Assembly (NCBI GenBank): GCA_031216915.1
Contig: CM062290.1
Span: 252,284,581-252,348,580 of the forward strand
Direction: 5' to 3'
Source of the DNA: Pictodentalium vernedei
Lineage: Eukaryota; Mollusca; Scaphopoda; Dentaliida; Dentaliidae
Length of the DNA stretch: 64,000 nt
Below the pieces are notes generated by a model, which was not told the origin of the DNA, did not search any database, and saw only the letters and a list, made by a program, of their open reading frames with translations. The position numbers and the translations under genes were made by a program. This document shows, one piece after another, positions 25,301 to 37,829 of the stretch; the stretch's first letter is position 1; each line of letters begins with the position of its first letter.

Positions 25301-26258
25301 ATATTTTTTATACTCACCAATGACCCAGACTTAGCTGGTGCTAACTCTTAAATATCTGGGGTCAAACACAAATTTTGCCCCCCAATCCCCAAGATTTGCA
25401 TCAAAAACCGAAAATTACATGTCCAATATGGTCCTCCATACTTTTACTCCACTGCACATGTGCAGTGTCAAGGAGGTCTCGAAATTGGTGCCAATTGTCA
25501 TTCTTACAACCAGCGCCTGGTAAGCGTTATGTACTCAGCGGGGAGGTATGAGTTCCCAACTCACGGGAGGGCCATCCCCGTCTGGGTCATTGGTAAGAAT
25601 AAAAAATATATAAATTACTATAAAGTTTTTAACATTTTTATACTGTACCAATGACCCAGACTTAGCTGAGTAGAAAAAAGGCTGGAGGGCCTAGGACATA
25701 AAGGAAAATCCAATAGGCTCAACTACATATAACAGAATTATCCCCACGAGGAGAAATAGGCTTTACATTTATCTTTCTTATTTGCATCAAAAAAGAAAGA
25801 CATACCACCATTCTGTAATTGAGCACAATAACATCAATGACCTCTATTAACATCCAGTATAACCCGTTATACTAATTATTTTTAAAGGAAAGCCAATAAA
25901 TAAAGGAAGTTCAGAGAAATGAGACCCTTTATACTCGTTAAAAGTGTCCGAGGATTGTATATTAACGCCCGTATGACACGTGACATATACAAATGCTTCA
26001 CACCAAGCTACACTTTAAAAATATTACATGGATGAGATAACATTAGCTTTACACTTTAAAACCATCCTGGCACCAATTCAGAATTACTGACTCCAGAGGA
26101 GGTATTCCCTTGCTTTTCACTATAAAGCAGGTGACCTAAGGGAACACCTCCCCCACCCACCTTCCCCTTGCTCTGGATCAAATTACCCAGAGCGAAGAGG
26201 GCAGCAGGACAGAGTCACTGCCATAACAGAAAGCCTGCATAACTATAGTTGCAACTGT

Positions 26259-27392
26259 TTAGTGGACGCCATTCTGAGCAAAAGATAACAGACCTGAACA
26301 ATGCAGATCTCCCGAAATGAACTCAACATTTCTAAGATAAAAATTTGTGAAAGTGGAAGGCTGAGACCAATATGCAGCCTTCATTAGATCTGTAATAGCA
26401 ACACTATTAGCATAAGCCCAAGATGTAGATAGAGCTCTTACTTCATGAGCTGAAATCTTAAGCACAGACTGCTGAGTTGAAGATAATTTATCATAAGCAG
26501 TATGGATAGTTAATTGAATCCACCTAGCAATAGAATGGACCAAAATGTCCCTTCTGTTAGGCATCAGAGACAGAGATACGTTTACGTTCCTTTCTGATAA
26601 ACTCGGATCTACATTTATAAATATGTAAGGCTCTAACAGGACAGAGAAAGGCCTATGCCCATCTGAAGACGGAAGAGCCTTAATAACAATAGGTTCCGGA
26701 TACTCATTACGAGCCTGATTCTTAGCCAAAAATACAACATTAGTAGTGAAGGTAACAGTATTTCCCACACTACGATAGTGAGAATCGTCCACGGATAGTG
26801 CATGAAGCTCACTGACTCTTCTAGCCAAAGAGAAGGCTAAGAGAAAAGCTGTCTTATAAGATAAGAATTTGAAGTCCACCGTGTCAAGAGGCTCAAATGG
26901 CGCTTCTTTTAGCTTAAGAAGAACCCAAGCTAAATTCCACTTAGGAATTAATGTAAGGGTTCTAGGTCTATTTATCGAAAAGTTTCTTACTAATTTAGAT
27001 AAAGAGACATTAAATCCAATCAGTAAACTATCATGGTGTGCATAGGTATTAGATAGCATAGACCTATAACCCTTAATGGTAACAGGCTGCAGTTTGATCT
27101 CATCAAACAAGTAGACTAGAAAATTTGCAATGTCTGGAATGGAGGGATCATGAATATCTACAGAATGATCCCTACACCACCGACAAAAGACCTTCCACTT
27201 AGCAGCATAGTTTAGCGAAGAGGAGGTCCTCCTACAGTTAGAAATCGCGTCCACTGCTCGTCCTGTAAAATGCTTGGCGTGCAAGGACCGCACAACGGAA
27301 ATACGAGAAGGTTGAGACCTTGCGGCTTGTGATGCCATCTGCGATTTCCCCTGTGAAAGAAGATCCTCCTGTGTCCATGGCATGTCCCACAA
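26259..27392 (-). mobile_element. DIRS fossil: tyrosine recombinase part
   Basis: Part of the 25.3-31.7 kb fossil. The region reads as a tyrosine recombinase, the enzyme that DIRS elements use instead of an integrase. It shows the N-terminal SAM-like segment (CRWCRDHSVDIHDPS) and the catalytic region with the words ARRVSELHAL and SAHEVRALS. This is the longest uninterrupted part of the fossil and looks whole. Two short relatives of it occur at 50.1-50.6 and 51.9-52.3 kb. Confidence 0.88.
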
Positions 27393-27439
27393 CAGACACC
27401 TGAGTAGATTTATCCACGGTCTCTGTGGAGACAGAGATG

Positions 27440-29122
27440 CTAACCAACAGAATTTTGCATTGAGATTGTTTTATCTTGAGCAGTATCTGCTGAATCAACG
27501 GCGCTGGAGGATACGCATATCCTATCATTCTGTCCCACGGGATCTATAGAGCGTCTACTGCAAACACTCGAGGATCTGGACATGGAGACCCATACGTCTG
27601 CAACTGATTGTTGAGATGTGTCGCAGATAAGTCTATCATTGGCCGCTCCCATTGGTAGCAAAATCTGATTGAATACTCGTTTGTTGAGAGTCCATTCTGA
27701 CAGCAACAAGCGACCCCTCCGTGAAAGGGAGTCTGCTAACACATTCAGACGGCCCGGAATGTGACGGACTGATAGGAGAACTTGATGTTCTAGTACAAAC
27801 AGAAGGATTCTTTCCGTTAAACTGAATAACGGAATGGAATGAGTGCCTCCCTAGTTCCAAATATACGCTACTACCGTCGTATTGTCGGACAGAATTTGCA
27901 CTGTGCATTCTGAATAACGTTCATCCAATGACGTAGCGCAAGCCAATTTGACATCATTTCTTTGATGTTTATGTGTTTGTTTAGGAACTGCAGATCCCAA
28001 AGACCCTGGCACTTCGAATCCGTTGAGCTCAAAGTTGTGTCCCAACCTGTTTGACTGGCATCTGTCACAATCGTAAAACACGGATCCGGCAATTGCAGTA
28101 GAGAGAACCACTGAATATCTGCCCAAGTCTGAATCTCTTGTTTCACTTGATTTGACAAGAGGATGTCCGTATCGAGCGAATGAATCTTCACCCTCCAATT
28201 CTGAGTCAGAAAGATTTGGAGAGGACGAGTGCATAGCCGCTCCATCGGAATAGGATCCACAGCAGCTCCGCACAAACCTATCAGTCTCATGAATTCTCTC
28301 GCTGTAACTTTGTCTGAGTGAAGACAATATCAAGCGTAACAACTGATTAATTTAGCTCTGGTTAACGGCAGACGAACGAGATTGTTGTGCGTCTCGAAGC
28401 TCATTCCCAGGTGGGTGAATGACTTGGATGGCACTAGATAAGACTTCTCCTCATTTACTATGAAACCGAGACGTCGGAGCAATAGAAGCAGATTCTGCAC
28501 ATCGTTCTGAAGCGTTAACCCATTGCCGTACCTCTGAAGAATGTTGTCCAGGTAGGCCGACATTACCGCAGACAAATGAGCTCGGAAATGAGTCATTACC
28601 GAGTTCATTATTTGCGTGAAAGCCCAGGGCGCTAGATTCAGACCAAAGCACATTGCTCGGAACTGATACACGACTCCTAGGACAGCAAAGCGAAGATACT
28701 TTCTGAACGCCGGATGTACCATGACACAAAAGTATGCATCCTTGAGATCTATGCTCGTAGCATAGTCGTTCACCCTAATGCTCGCTCTGACCGATCGGAT
28801 GGTCTCCACATAGAATTTTGGAGCCACGATCAGCTTCTTTATCCAGCTCAGATCTATGACTGGACGGAACGAGCCATCTGGTTTTGGAACCAGAAAAAGA
28901 TGGCTGTAGAAACCTGGAGATTCCTGGTTTTCTACGACCTCTATCGCGCTCTTCTCCAGAAGAGACTGGACTTGTGATAGAAGCAAGTCTCTCTTCTGGG
29001 GATTTGACGGAAGCTGAGTCCATCTTGGACTTCGAGTTAACGGAGGTTTTCCTTTGAAGGACAGTTTTAGCCCTTCCGAAATCACCCGTCAAACCCAAGG
29101 GTCGTCCGTAATTGACTCCCAA
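27440..29122 (-). mobile_element. DIRS fossil: reverse transcriptase and RNase H part
   Basis: Part of the 25.3-31.7 kb fossil. Reverse-transcriptase words such as HLFLVPKPDGSFRPVIDL, SIDLKDAYFCV and FRAMCFGLNLAPWAFTQ are clear near 29.0-28.4 kb. RNase H-like words (IVTDASQTGWD, LSDNTTVVAYIWN) follow near 28.1-27.8 kb. This part is broken. Confidence 0.88.
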
Positions 29123-29179
29123 TTGGTTGAGAAACTCGACAGTCTTCCGCCCACTGGAACAGGATAGAGGTTTATACCA

Positions 29180-30761
29180 TCACCTCCTGGACCTGCGAGG
29201 CTTGCGGAAGGAGAAACCATGTCCTCCACGGCCTGCACCTCGCCCAGTCAACCTAGGGGCATCTGACCAGTTGTCTCGGCCAGTATTACGGCCCGAGTCG
29301 CTGCCTTGAGGGTCTCTGGAGTAAGACCTAGAGGACGCATAGGAACCTCTAAAGGAACTTCCCTTGGACCTATTCGCCCCAGAAGTGCCTGTCCTACTCT
29401 TCTCCGCTGGTTCCAACTTTTTGGAAGCGGATTTAAATAGAGAGCCTGAAGCTTTCTCAGTTAATTGATCATAAATTGCTGAAAGCTTGCCGTTGAACAG
29501 AAGCTCTCCGGAGACCGGAGCGACTCTGAGAGAGTTCTTCACCTTACTATCCACGCGCGTGGATGCAGCCTGGGCCGCGTCACGTCTAACCAACTCCAGA
29601 TTTGCCACTGAAAGGGCTAAGTTATACATGGAGAATGCTATGGCCCTCGAAAGAACTCTAAAGGAGGTTTGTACATCCTGGAATTCTTTTCCTTCGAAAC
29701 GTAATGATAACGCTCTGGTAAGGTGATCTGCGTACGATAATGCATCTAAGCTAGCCCTGTTAGACGATATTGTCGTTTCCAACGTCATGGTTGGAACTGA
29801 CAAAGACAGGGTATAGGCAATTCTAGGTCTTCGGCCTGGTCGTCTAGACACAGAGGGACTCTCGGAATGCCCTGTCCTGATGTTTCGAATTTATTCCTTG
29901 AATTGATGAAAGGCAGATGTAGAGCATTTGTCGATAAGAAACCGGACCTGCCCATTTTGGTAGCAAGCTTATATATAGCGTCATTCAATAGTTCAAATGT
30001 CCGTGTGACATTTCTGGACTGTGTCGGAAACTGAGGAACGATGTCCCTAAACCGATTAAAGAATTTTGTGTCCAGTGGCTCTATCAGTCTCTTATCCGGC
30101 AACGCAGCATTTTGGTCCGGAGGAACGTCAGGAAGATAATGCTGGATGAACTCAACGGCAATTTTATGTTGTTCCGAAAGGGAAAATTCCAACTCCTCTG
30201 TATCCCTTTCGCCATCCTGTCGGACCACTTGTAATTCTCGGTTGTCCAGCTTCCTCGGATAATTCCTGATCCGACAGAGTTTCTGTCGGTTGCTGCGATA
30301 ATTTGTGCTATCTGCGATTGCACGTCCATAGCGGAGGCCTGTGGAGATGCGGTCTTAAGGGATTTAGCCGCTGGAAGTTCCTTGGACGTTGACTCCTGCA
30401 TACTTCTTTTATGCGAACGTCTGGAGTATGAAGGCCTCGTATCCCTGGCTACCGGATGGCGCGACCTGGCCGCCGTGGAATCTCTGGTCGGCGAGGCTGG
30501 CTGGATATCACTGGTCACGTAGCCAAGGTGCGGTCGTGTGTGCGGCCGTGAGGATGAGGAAGTTAATAGAGCAGTCTCTCCGGACTGTCTATATAACGGA
30601 ACATCCCGAGCGGTGAACGTATGCTCCGACTGAGGAACGTTTTGTACCACAACATCTGGGCCCAGATGTTGTTGTACGAGTGAGGGACCTCTCTCGCTCG
30701 CAGCCCGGATGGATCTGGACGAACTAGGCTTCCTCCGTACCTTCCTCGGATCCGTCGTCAC
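29180..30761 (-). mobile_element. DIRS fossil: Gag-like part
   Basis: Part of the 25.3-31.7 kb fossil. Low-complexity, Ser/Arg/Pro-rich stretches flank a more ordered middle, upstream of the reverse-transcriptase part, as expected for the first reading frame of a DIRS element. The identity is inferred from position and composition; no capsid motif was recognised. Broken. Confidence 0.6.
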
Positions 30762-31722
30762 TGGGTGTGCACGTTGTATATTTATAGTGCTCGCATCACC
30801 AAATCTCCTTCCTGGACCGCAACGGAAGAACCCGGCTGCCGAGCCATTCGATGAATGGTCGCTACACCGGGCGAGCTAGTGGATGCCAAAGCTGTCAATC
30901 CTACTTGGGAACTCTTAGGCAATTGACGTATCTGTATGAGCACTTTTGCCGCTAGCTCTTCATTTGACTGTCACAACGGAAGTACACTTTTCGAAGACCT
31001 CACGAAAACATCACCCTGTTCTTGTTCCTCTGCGGAGAGAGGATAACATGGACCTCTCCCCGCTAACAACATGCCATGACACACGTCTCCAACGTCTGTC
31101 ATCCCAATTGACACACACTGAGCAAGGGTTAGTGCAAGTACACTGACTACAATTAATACAGTGATCATGAGAATCAAAGGAAGATTTACTCGCATTACAA
31201 TTTGAACAATATTCTTTCATTGTGAAAAATTACAAACAGTCATAGAACTCGCACCAACCCTTGAAAAGAAAGATACATAATAAAATAATCCATTATAACA
31301 TTTCGAAAAAATAATTCAAAAAGAAAAAAATAATTTTCGAAAAAATTTCAGAAGAGCCCAAGTTCCCAATGGGAACAATGCGCCCAAATGGATCCCAAAA
31401 AAGCCTAAGTGTGGACAAAAATTTTTAAACCATTTCAAAAAATTAATGTAACACTTGCAGACAATATTAATGTATCTTACTATGAAATGAACTAAGCAGA
31501 AGACAAGTAATCACTATCAGAAGTAACCGTTGTCAACGTAAACAAAAAGTGAACAAAAAATGGAAACATGACTCCAGACATTGATAAACATGGCCCGAAA
31601 TCAGTTACCAATTTAAACACTATCTGATGCAAAACAGAGACTTCCAGAGAAGAAACTGCAGAACATCACCTGGATATTTAAGAGTTAGCCCCAGTTAAGT
31701 CTGGGTCATTGGTACAGTATAA

Positions 31723-33540
31723 TGAAAGTGTCAATGACACTGTAGCTCAACTTGTCAAGACAAAGACATGTGCATGTATAGTATGTGACACAGCAATGAC
31801 AAACATCTAGGTAATGACCTGTTAACAAAGGTACATATAAAGTATTGTAACGGTCTGTACATAAATACTGACCGTTGCCTGTAACAAATGTACAGGTAAA
31901 GTATTGTAAAGGTGGGTGACAGTCAGATGCTAAACTAGAAAAGAAATCTTAGTCCCAGAGTGGGTCTGACTGAACCCCCAAATATTTGTTCTCATAGCAC
32001 AATGATAACAAAGGCACCCCAAAATACACTCATTCCTGTCCCAAGGTGAAAACAAAGGTACCCAAGAAGTTTCGTGAAGATCAGTTCACAAATATGAGCT
32101 GTGTAGAAGTTGTGACAAAAAACTGATTGGACCTAATTTCGGTACAAAATGGCCACTGGCAGTCATCTTGAATTTTGGACCACACCTAGAAACACTCGTT
32201 CTCATCCCAAGGTGATAACAAAGGTACCCAAGAAGTTTTGTGAAGATCGGTTCATAAATACAGCCTCTAGCCCGAGCCGTATTGACATGTGCACTTACAG
32301 TGTATAAGTAGCACTGAATAAATCAAAGTTCATCTAATTTGCATAATTTCTGCACGAGAAAAAAACCTGTACTATATGTGATGTATTCCATGTTAATAAA
32401 CATTGATACAAAAATTTATTCAAATCAGAACTTTCATACAGAAGTTCTGTACAAAACACTGATTGCACTAATTTTGGTACAAAATGGCTGCTGGTGGCCA
32501 TCTTGAATTTCGGACCACACCCAAAAACACTCATTCTCATCCCACGGTGATAACAAAGGTGCCCAAGAAGTTTCGTAAAGATCGGTTCATAAATACAGCC
32601 TCTAGCCTGATCCGTATAGAAGTTGTGTACAAAAAACTGATTAGACCTAATTACGGTACAAAATGGCCACTGGCAGCCATCTTGAATTTTGGACCGCACC
32701 CAGAAACACTCGTTCTCGTCCCAAGGTGATAACAAAGGTACCCAAGAGGTTTCGTGAAGATCGGTTCATAAATACAGCCCCTAGCCCAAGCCGTATTGAC
32801 ATGTGTACTTACTGTGTGTAAGTAGCACTGAAAAAATCAAAGTTCATCTAATTTGCATAATTTCTGTACGAGAAAAAAACCCGTATTATATGTGATGTAT
32901 CCCATGGTACTAAACATTCACACAAAAAATTATTCAAATCAGCGCTTTCATATGGAAGTTCTGTGCAAAAATCTGATTGTACCAAATTTTGTACAAAATG
33001 GCTGCCATCGGCCATCTTGAATTTCGGACCAGACCCAAAAACACTCGTTCCTGTCCCACGGTGATAACAAAGGTACCCAAGGAGTTTCGTGAAGATCGGT
33101 TCATAAATACGGCCTCTAGCCCGAGCCGTATTGGCATTTGCACTTACAGTGCTGAAAGTGAGACCAAAAAACATCAAAGTTAGTCTAATTTGCATAATTT
33201 ACGCACAAGAAAAAAACCTGTATTATATGTGATGTATCCCATGGTACTAAACATTCATACAAAAAATTATTCAAATCAGAGCTTTCATATGGAAGTTCTG
33301 TACAAAAAACAGATTTCTGCATCGTCGGTACAAAATGGTGGCTGGCAGCCATCTTGAATTTCGGACCGCACCCAAAAACACTCGTTCTCGTCCCACGGTC
33401 ATAACAAAGGTACCCAAGAAGTTTCGTAAAGATCGGTTCATAAATATGGCCTCTAGCCCAAGCCGTATCCAATTGTTGATGGACAGACAGACGACGGGCC
33501 ATGGCATAAGCTCAAATTTGGCTTCGCCAAAGTTGAGCTA
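31723..33540 (+). mobile_element. Pearl-like element, family A, complete, abutting the DIRS fossil
   Basis: Starts (TGAAAGTGTCAATGACACTG) immediately after the right end of the DIRS fossil (GGTCATTGGTACAGTATAA) and ends in CCAAAGTTGAGCTA. Core marks GATC(G/A)GTTCA(T/C)AAATA are spaced about 166, 336, 178, 335 and 336 bases. This shows that the 335-bp unit is a dimer of two related units of about 168 bp and that single units also occur. Confidence 0.87.
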
Positions 33541-34440
33541 AAAATATGAAGTGTTGTACTGTCAGTCAAAATATCTTGTGATGGGTGGGGTCAGGCATAT
33601 GTTCGTTATTCCGGCAGTTCCTGCTTATTCACATTGTTGTACACTCTTCTCTTTTGATGAGCACACAGTGTTCATCGCCGGTAACACTCTATATGGATCG
33701 GAAGTTTGTTTATCATTGAATTGTGGGTTATTGGGGGGGACTTTCCTACATTGCTGACACATGCTTTTCACACTCTGTATCTTACCTGTCAGTGAGACGT
33801 TTTCTTCTTGTTATAAATAGCTGTAAATTCAGTAACTCCAGGATGGATTTGAATGAAAACCAACAAAAATCAGTACTGTTGCTGTTCAATTCTTTTGTAT
33901 ATTCGTTGTTTTTTATTTGATTTTTCAAACCCAGTTGAAACTTACCTTTTGGACAACCATTTGTTCATGCCACAAGTTCTAATGAATTCAGTCATGTCCA
34001 ACTGGTTGGGTGTCTCAATATTAAGAGTAGAAAAATATTTTTCTTTTTAGAAAATTTGGGTGTCTCGAAACATGGAGTGTCTCAAAACATAGAGTAAATA
34101 CAGTACTTTAGCAACAGAGAGAGTCCTCGCTCACAGAAGTGATGGATTCCTGTGGTTTACCCAATGGACAGACACCACCTGAGAGAGAAAAATCCAGAGA
34201 AGTTGCTCTCCTAAACAGACAACTCAAGTCATGTCTCATTAATCACGGCAAGGATGGGTTCAAAGGAGGGAAACATTCATTAAGGCACCAACACAGGTAG
34301 TGCTTCAGCCTGTCCATGGGTGTAACACTACAATGAAAAAATTGAAATTCCATCATTCTGAGCACAATCTACCCCGGGTGTTGGAAGAATACTTGTTAGG
34401 ACAAGAACTTCCATCTACTGTGGACCAGATGACAAAACAG
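33541..34440. other. Intron with a pogo-like terminal remnant
   Basis: No supported gene. The word CATAGAGTAAATACAGTA at about 34088-34107 matches the right terminal inverted repeat of the pogo element at 45385 (CATAGAGTAAATACGGTA). It is preceded by TGTCTCAAAACATAGAG and two more 'gtgtctc' words, like the pogo subterminal motifs. No left partner was found. The stretch 34120-34440 has peptide-like composition on the plus strand but was not recognised. Confidence 0.45.
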
Positions 34441-34854
34441 GCCACCTAGAAGAATTGGTTCATGGGACAAGTCGGGAACTGTGGGCACTTACCCATGACG
34501 TGTAAGAAACAAATATGGTTCCACTCAAATCTGAAGTTAATGAGAATAAAAGGCCACTTCGCCCCACATCCCTGAATAGAAAATGTGCAATTCGTGGTAT
34601 TAAGGCTTGATTGTATAAAAAAAAAAAAAAAAAAATGGAATTTTTTTTGAAAAGTCAAAAAAGGGACATAACTCTGGCCACAAATGTTGGACAAAACAGA
34701 TTTAAACCTGACCTGTATTTGATGTTGAAACAGCAACATGTCAATTTTTTTTTATTTTATTTGATTCGGTCCACACCTAAAGTTATCAGGGGAGGGGGGG
34801 GGGAGGGGGGGGGGGGGGTTTGGGGGGTTTGGGGGGCGGAAACCAAAAAAAAAA

Positions 34855-37280
34855 TGAAAGTGTCAATGACACTGTAGCTTAACTTGTGTGTTGTGTTTGA
34901 TGAAAAGGATAATGTTCAATGTTTATGAAAGGATTATGAAATAAGACAAGAATTGTGATAATTGGGAATATGTTCATTTCTGTTCCCTGCGTGCTATGTT
35001 TTTGATAAAAATAATATGAGGTGTACACTGTACTAAAGAGCTGAGGGGTGGGTTAATATGACCTCACAGTTAATGTATGTGGCCCTCACAGTTAACGTAT
35101 ATCAACAAAAGTTACCAAGTTACAGTGAAATTATTCCAAAACGAGTCATCCTATCAAGTTACATTAAAATCCCCTGTAGACTGTAGCTCAAAGTTTTCGG
35201 GCTTCAGGACACTGTAGCCGTCAGTTTCCCAATTGCGTCCAAAGGGGACGTTCTCATCTAGACATTATATGAAGTCAATCTACCAAGTTACAATGAAATC
35301 CCTTAATAAATATGACCTGTAGACCGTGTTAAAGGTTTTTGGGCTTTGGGCTCTGGCAGCCATCATGGTTGAATGATCGCAACCAAAAGGGGACATTCTC
35401 ATCTGGACACTATTTGGAGTCATCCTACCAAGCTACAATGAAATCCCTTCATAATTATGACCTGTAGACTGTTCTAAAGTTTTTCGGGCTTTGGGCCCCT
35501 GAAGCCGTCACAGTTGCCCAATCGTGTCCAAAAGGGGACGTTCTCATCTGGACATTATATGAAGTCAACCTACCAAGTTACAATGAAATCCCCTCATAAA
35601 TATGACCTGTAGACTGTGCTAAAGGTTTTCGGGCTCGGGCAGCCATCATGGTGGAATGATCGCAACCAAAGGGGACAATCTCATCTGGGGATCATCTGGA
35701 GTGATCCTGCGAAGTTACAATGAAATCACTTCATAAATATGACCTGTAGACTGTGCTCAAGGTTTTCGGGCTTCGGGCACCTGTAGCCATCACAGTTGAC
35801 CAATCACGACCAAAAGGGGATGTCATCATCTAGGCATTATATGGAGTCAACCTTACAGGTTACAATGAAATCCTTTCATAAATATAACCTTTTGCCTATG
35901 CTGAAGGTTTTTGGGCTTGGGCACCCATCAAGGCTGAATGATCACGGCCCAAATAGGAAGTTCTCATCTAGACATTATTTGCAGTCATCCTACCAAGTTA
36001 CAATGAAATCCCCTCATAAATATGACCTGAAGACTGTGCTAAAGGTTTTCGGGCTTCGGGCACCTTTAGCCGTCGGAGTAGCCCAATCATGTCCAAAAGG
36101 GGACGTTCTCATCTAGACATTATATGAAGTTAACCTACCAAGTTACAATGAAATCCCTTCATAAATATGATATGTAGACTGTGCTAAAGGTTTTTGGGCT
36201 TCGGGCTCGGGCTGCCATCATGGCTGAATGATCGCAACCGTAGGGGACAATCTCATCTGGACATCATCTGGAGTGATCCTAAGAAGTTACAATGAAATCC
36301 CTTCATAAATGTGACCTGTAGACTGTGCTCAAGGTTTTCGGGCTTCGGGCACTAGTAGCCATCACAACTGACCAATCACGACCAAAAGGGGATGTTATCA
36401 TCTAGGCATTACATGGAGTCAACCTAACAGGTTACAATGAAATCCTTCCATAAATATGACCTTTTGCTTATGCTAAAGGTTTTTGGGCTCGAGCACCCAT
36501 CAAGGCTGCATGATCGCGATCAAAATGGGGCGTTCTCATCTAGACATTATTTGGAGTCATCCTACCAAGTTACAATGAAATCCCTTCATAAATATTACCT
36601 CTCGACTGTGCTAAAGGTTTTCGGGCTTTGGGCCCCTGTAGCCGTCACAGTTGCCCAATCACGCCCAAAAGGTGACTTTCTCATCTAGACATTGTATAAA
36701 GTCAACCCACCAAGTTACAATGAAATTCCTCAATAAATATGACCTGTAGACTGTGGTAAAGGTTTTCGGGTTTTGGGCTCGGGCAGTCACGGTTGGCAGA
36801 TCATGCCCAAATGGGGATATTCTCATCTAGACAGCATAAGGAGTCATCCTACCAAGTTACAATGAAATCCCTCCACATTAAACATGACCTGCAGACTGTG
36901 CTAAAAGTTTTTGGGTTTCGGGCTTGGGCAGCCATCACGGTCGATAGATCATGCCCAAAAGGGGACGTTCTCATCTAGGCATTATACAGAGGCATCCTAC
37001 CAAGTTACAATGAACTCCCTTCATAAATACGACCTGTAGACTGTGCTAATGGTTTTCGGGTTTTGGGCTCGGGCAGCCATACCGGTTGCTCGATCGCGAC
37101 CACAAGGGGACGTTCTCATCTAGACATGAACCCAAACCTGCATATGAAATTTCGTGACAATCAGACAAGAACTGCGGGGTGTAGCCCGTGCTAAAGGAAA
37201 ATGTGAACAGACGTCACAGACTAACAGACTTCCGCACGCGTGATGGCAATAGCTTATCTTGACTATGTCAAGTTAAGCTA
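34855..37280 (+). mobile_element. Pearl-like element, family A termini with a 143-bp core
   Basis: 5' end TGAAAGTGTCAATGACACTG (with TAGCTTAACTTG) and 3' hairpin AGCTTATCTTGAC, loop, GTCAAGTTAAGCTA, the same pair of compensating A-type changes at both ends. The core is a third unrelated repeat: about 14 copies of a unit of about 143 bp marked by AAGTTACAATGAAATCCC at 35284-37003, with spacing alternating around 145 and 138 bases. Apparent frames inside are repeat artefacts. Confidence 0.88.
35100..37130 (+). repeat. Tandem array, 143-bp monomer, about 14 copies
   Basis: CAATGAAATCCC marks at 35291, 35436, 35581, 35718, 35863, 36001, 36147, 36290, 36435, 36573, 36718, 36860 and 37008. Two phrase types (GGGCTTCGGGCACCTGTAGC and GGGCTCGGGCAGCCATCATG) tend to alternate, so the array may have a dimeric higher-order unit. 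Non-coding. Confidence 0.88.
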
Positions 37281-37829
37281 AAAAAAAAAGAAGAATTTCC
37301 AAAGTTAAATGAAAGGCCGCAAGGCCACACGCCCTCCATAAAAGTGCGCAATGTGAGGTATTTGAAAAAATTGAATTTTTCAACGCTGAAAAAGGGACAT
37401 AACTCTCGCAAACAATATTGAACTTGACCTGTAGTTTCATGTTGATACACCAATATACCAAATTCTATTTGAATCAGTCAACAACTGAAGTTATCGGGAA
37501 GCCCCCAAGAAGGAATTTTCAGTAGAAAAAGGGCATAATTCTGGGAATATTGTCGGGTCGCACCCTGATTCGAACTTGACCTGTATTTTATGTTGATACA
37601 CAAACAGACCAAATTTTGTTTCATTTGGTCAACTATAACGGAAGTTATCATCGGGAAACCAAAATAAAAGAATTTTTGAAGTCGAAAAAGGGACATTACT
37701 CTTGCAAAAAATGTCGGATCGCATCCCACTTCGAAATTGACCAGTATTTTATATTGATACATACATCAAGTTATAGGAACAGAATAGTATTTCGACGAGC
37801 TTGTTAGGGCGAGTCTAAATGCGATTCTG

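Larger units (their letters stand above)
25308..31721 (-). mobile_element. DIRS retrotransposon fossil
   Basis: About 6.4 kb on the minus strand, bounded by inverted terminal repeats: ACCAATGACCCAGACTTA at 25317-25334 and its complement at 31695-31712, both continuing into a TAACTCTTAAATATC stretch. Read from the right end the parts are a low-complexity Gag-like region, reverse transcriptase, RNase H and a tyrosine recombinase. That order, with inverted ends, is that of DIRS proper rather than Ngaro (direct repeats) or LTR elements (integrase). DIRS elements integrate by site-specific recombination of a circle and leave no target duplication. The copy is broken, with roughly a handful of breaks, but long parts survive, so it is moderately young. 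A family A element abuts its right end. Confidence 0.9.
34441..37795 (+). mobile_element. Repeat family F, split by a nested family A element
   Basis: Units with the words GAAAAAGGGACATAACTCT, TTGACCTGTATTTTATGTTG and GAAGTTATCGGGAA lie both left (34640-34800) and right (37300-37790) of the nested A copy. Spacings on the right are about 137 and 159 bases. A poly-A (34617-34635) and a poly-G tract (34785-34835) are present. Its termini were not identified. It probably interrupts the TatD-like pseudogene region to its right. Confidence 0.55.

Noticed and set aside
35796-36978. Frames with repeating VTMKS.HKYDL words
   Set aside because: Period equals the 143-bp tandem monomer; no family resemblance.
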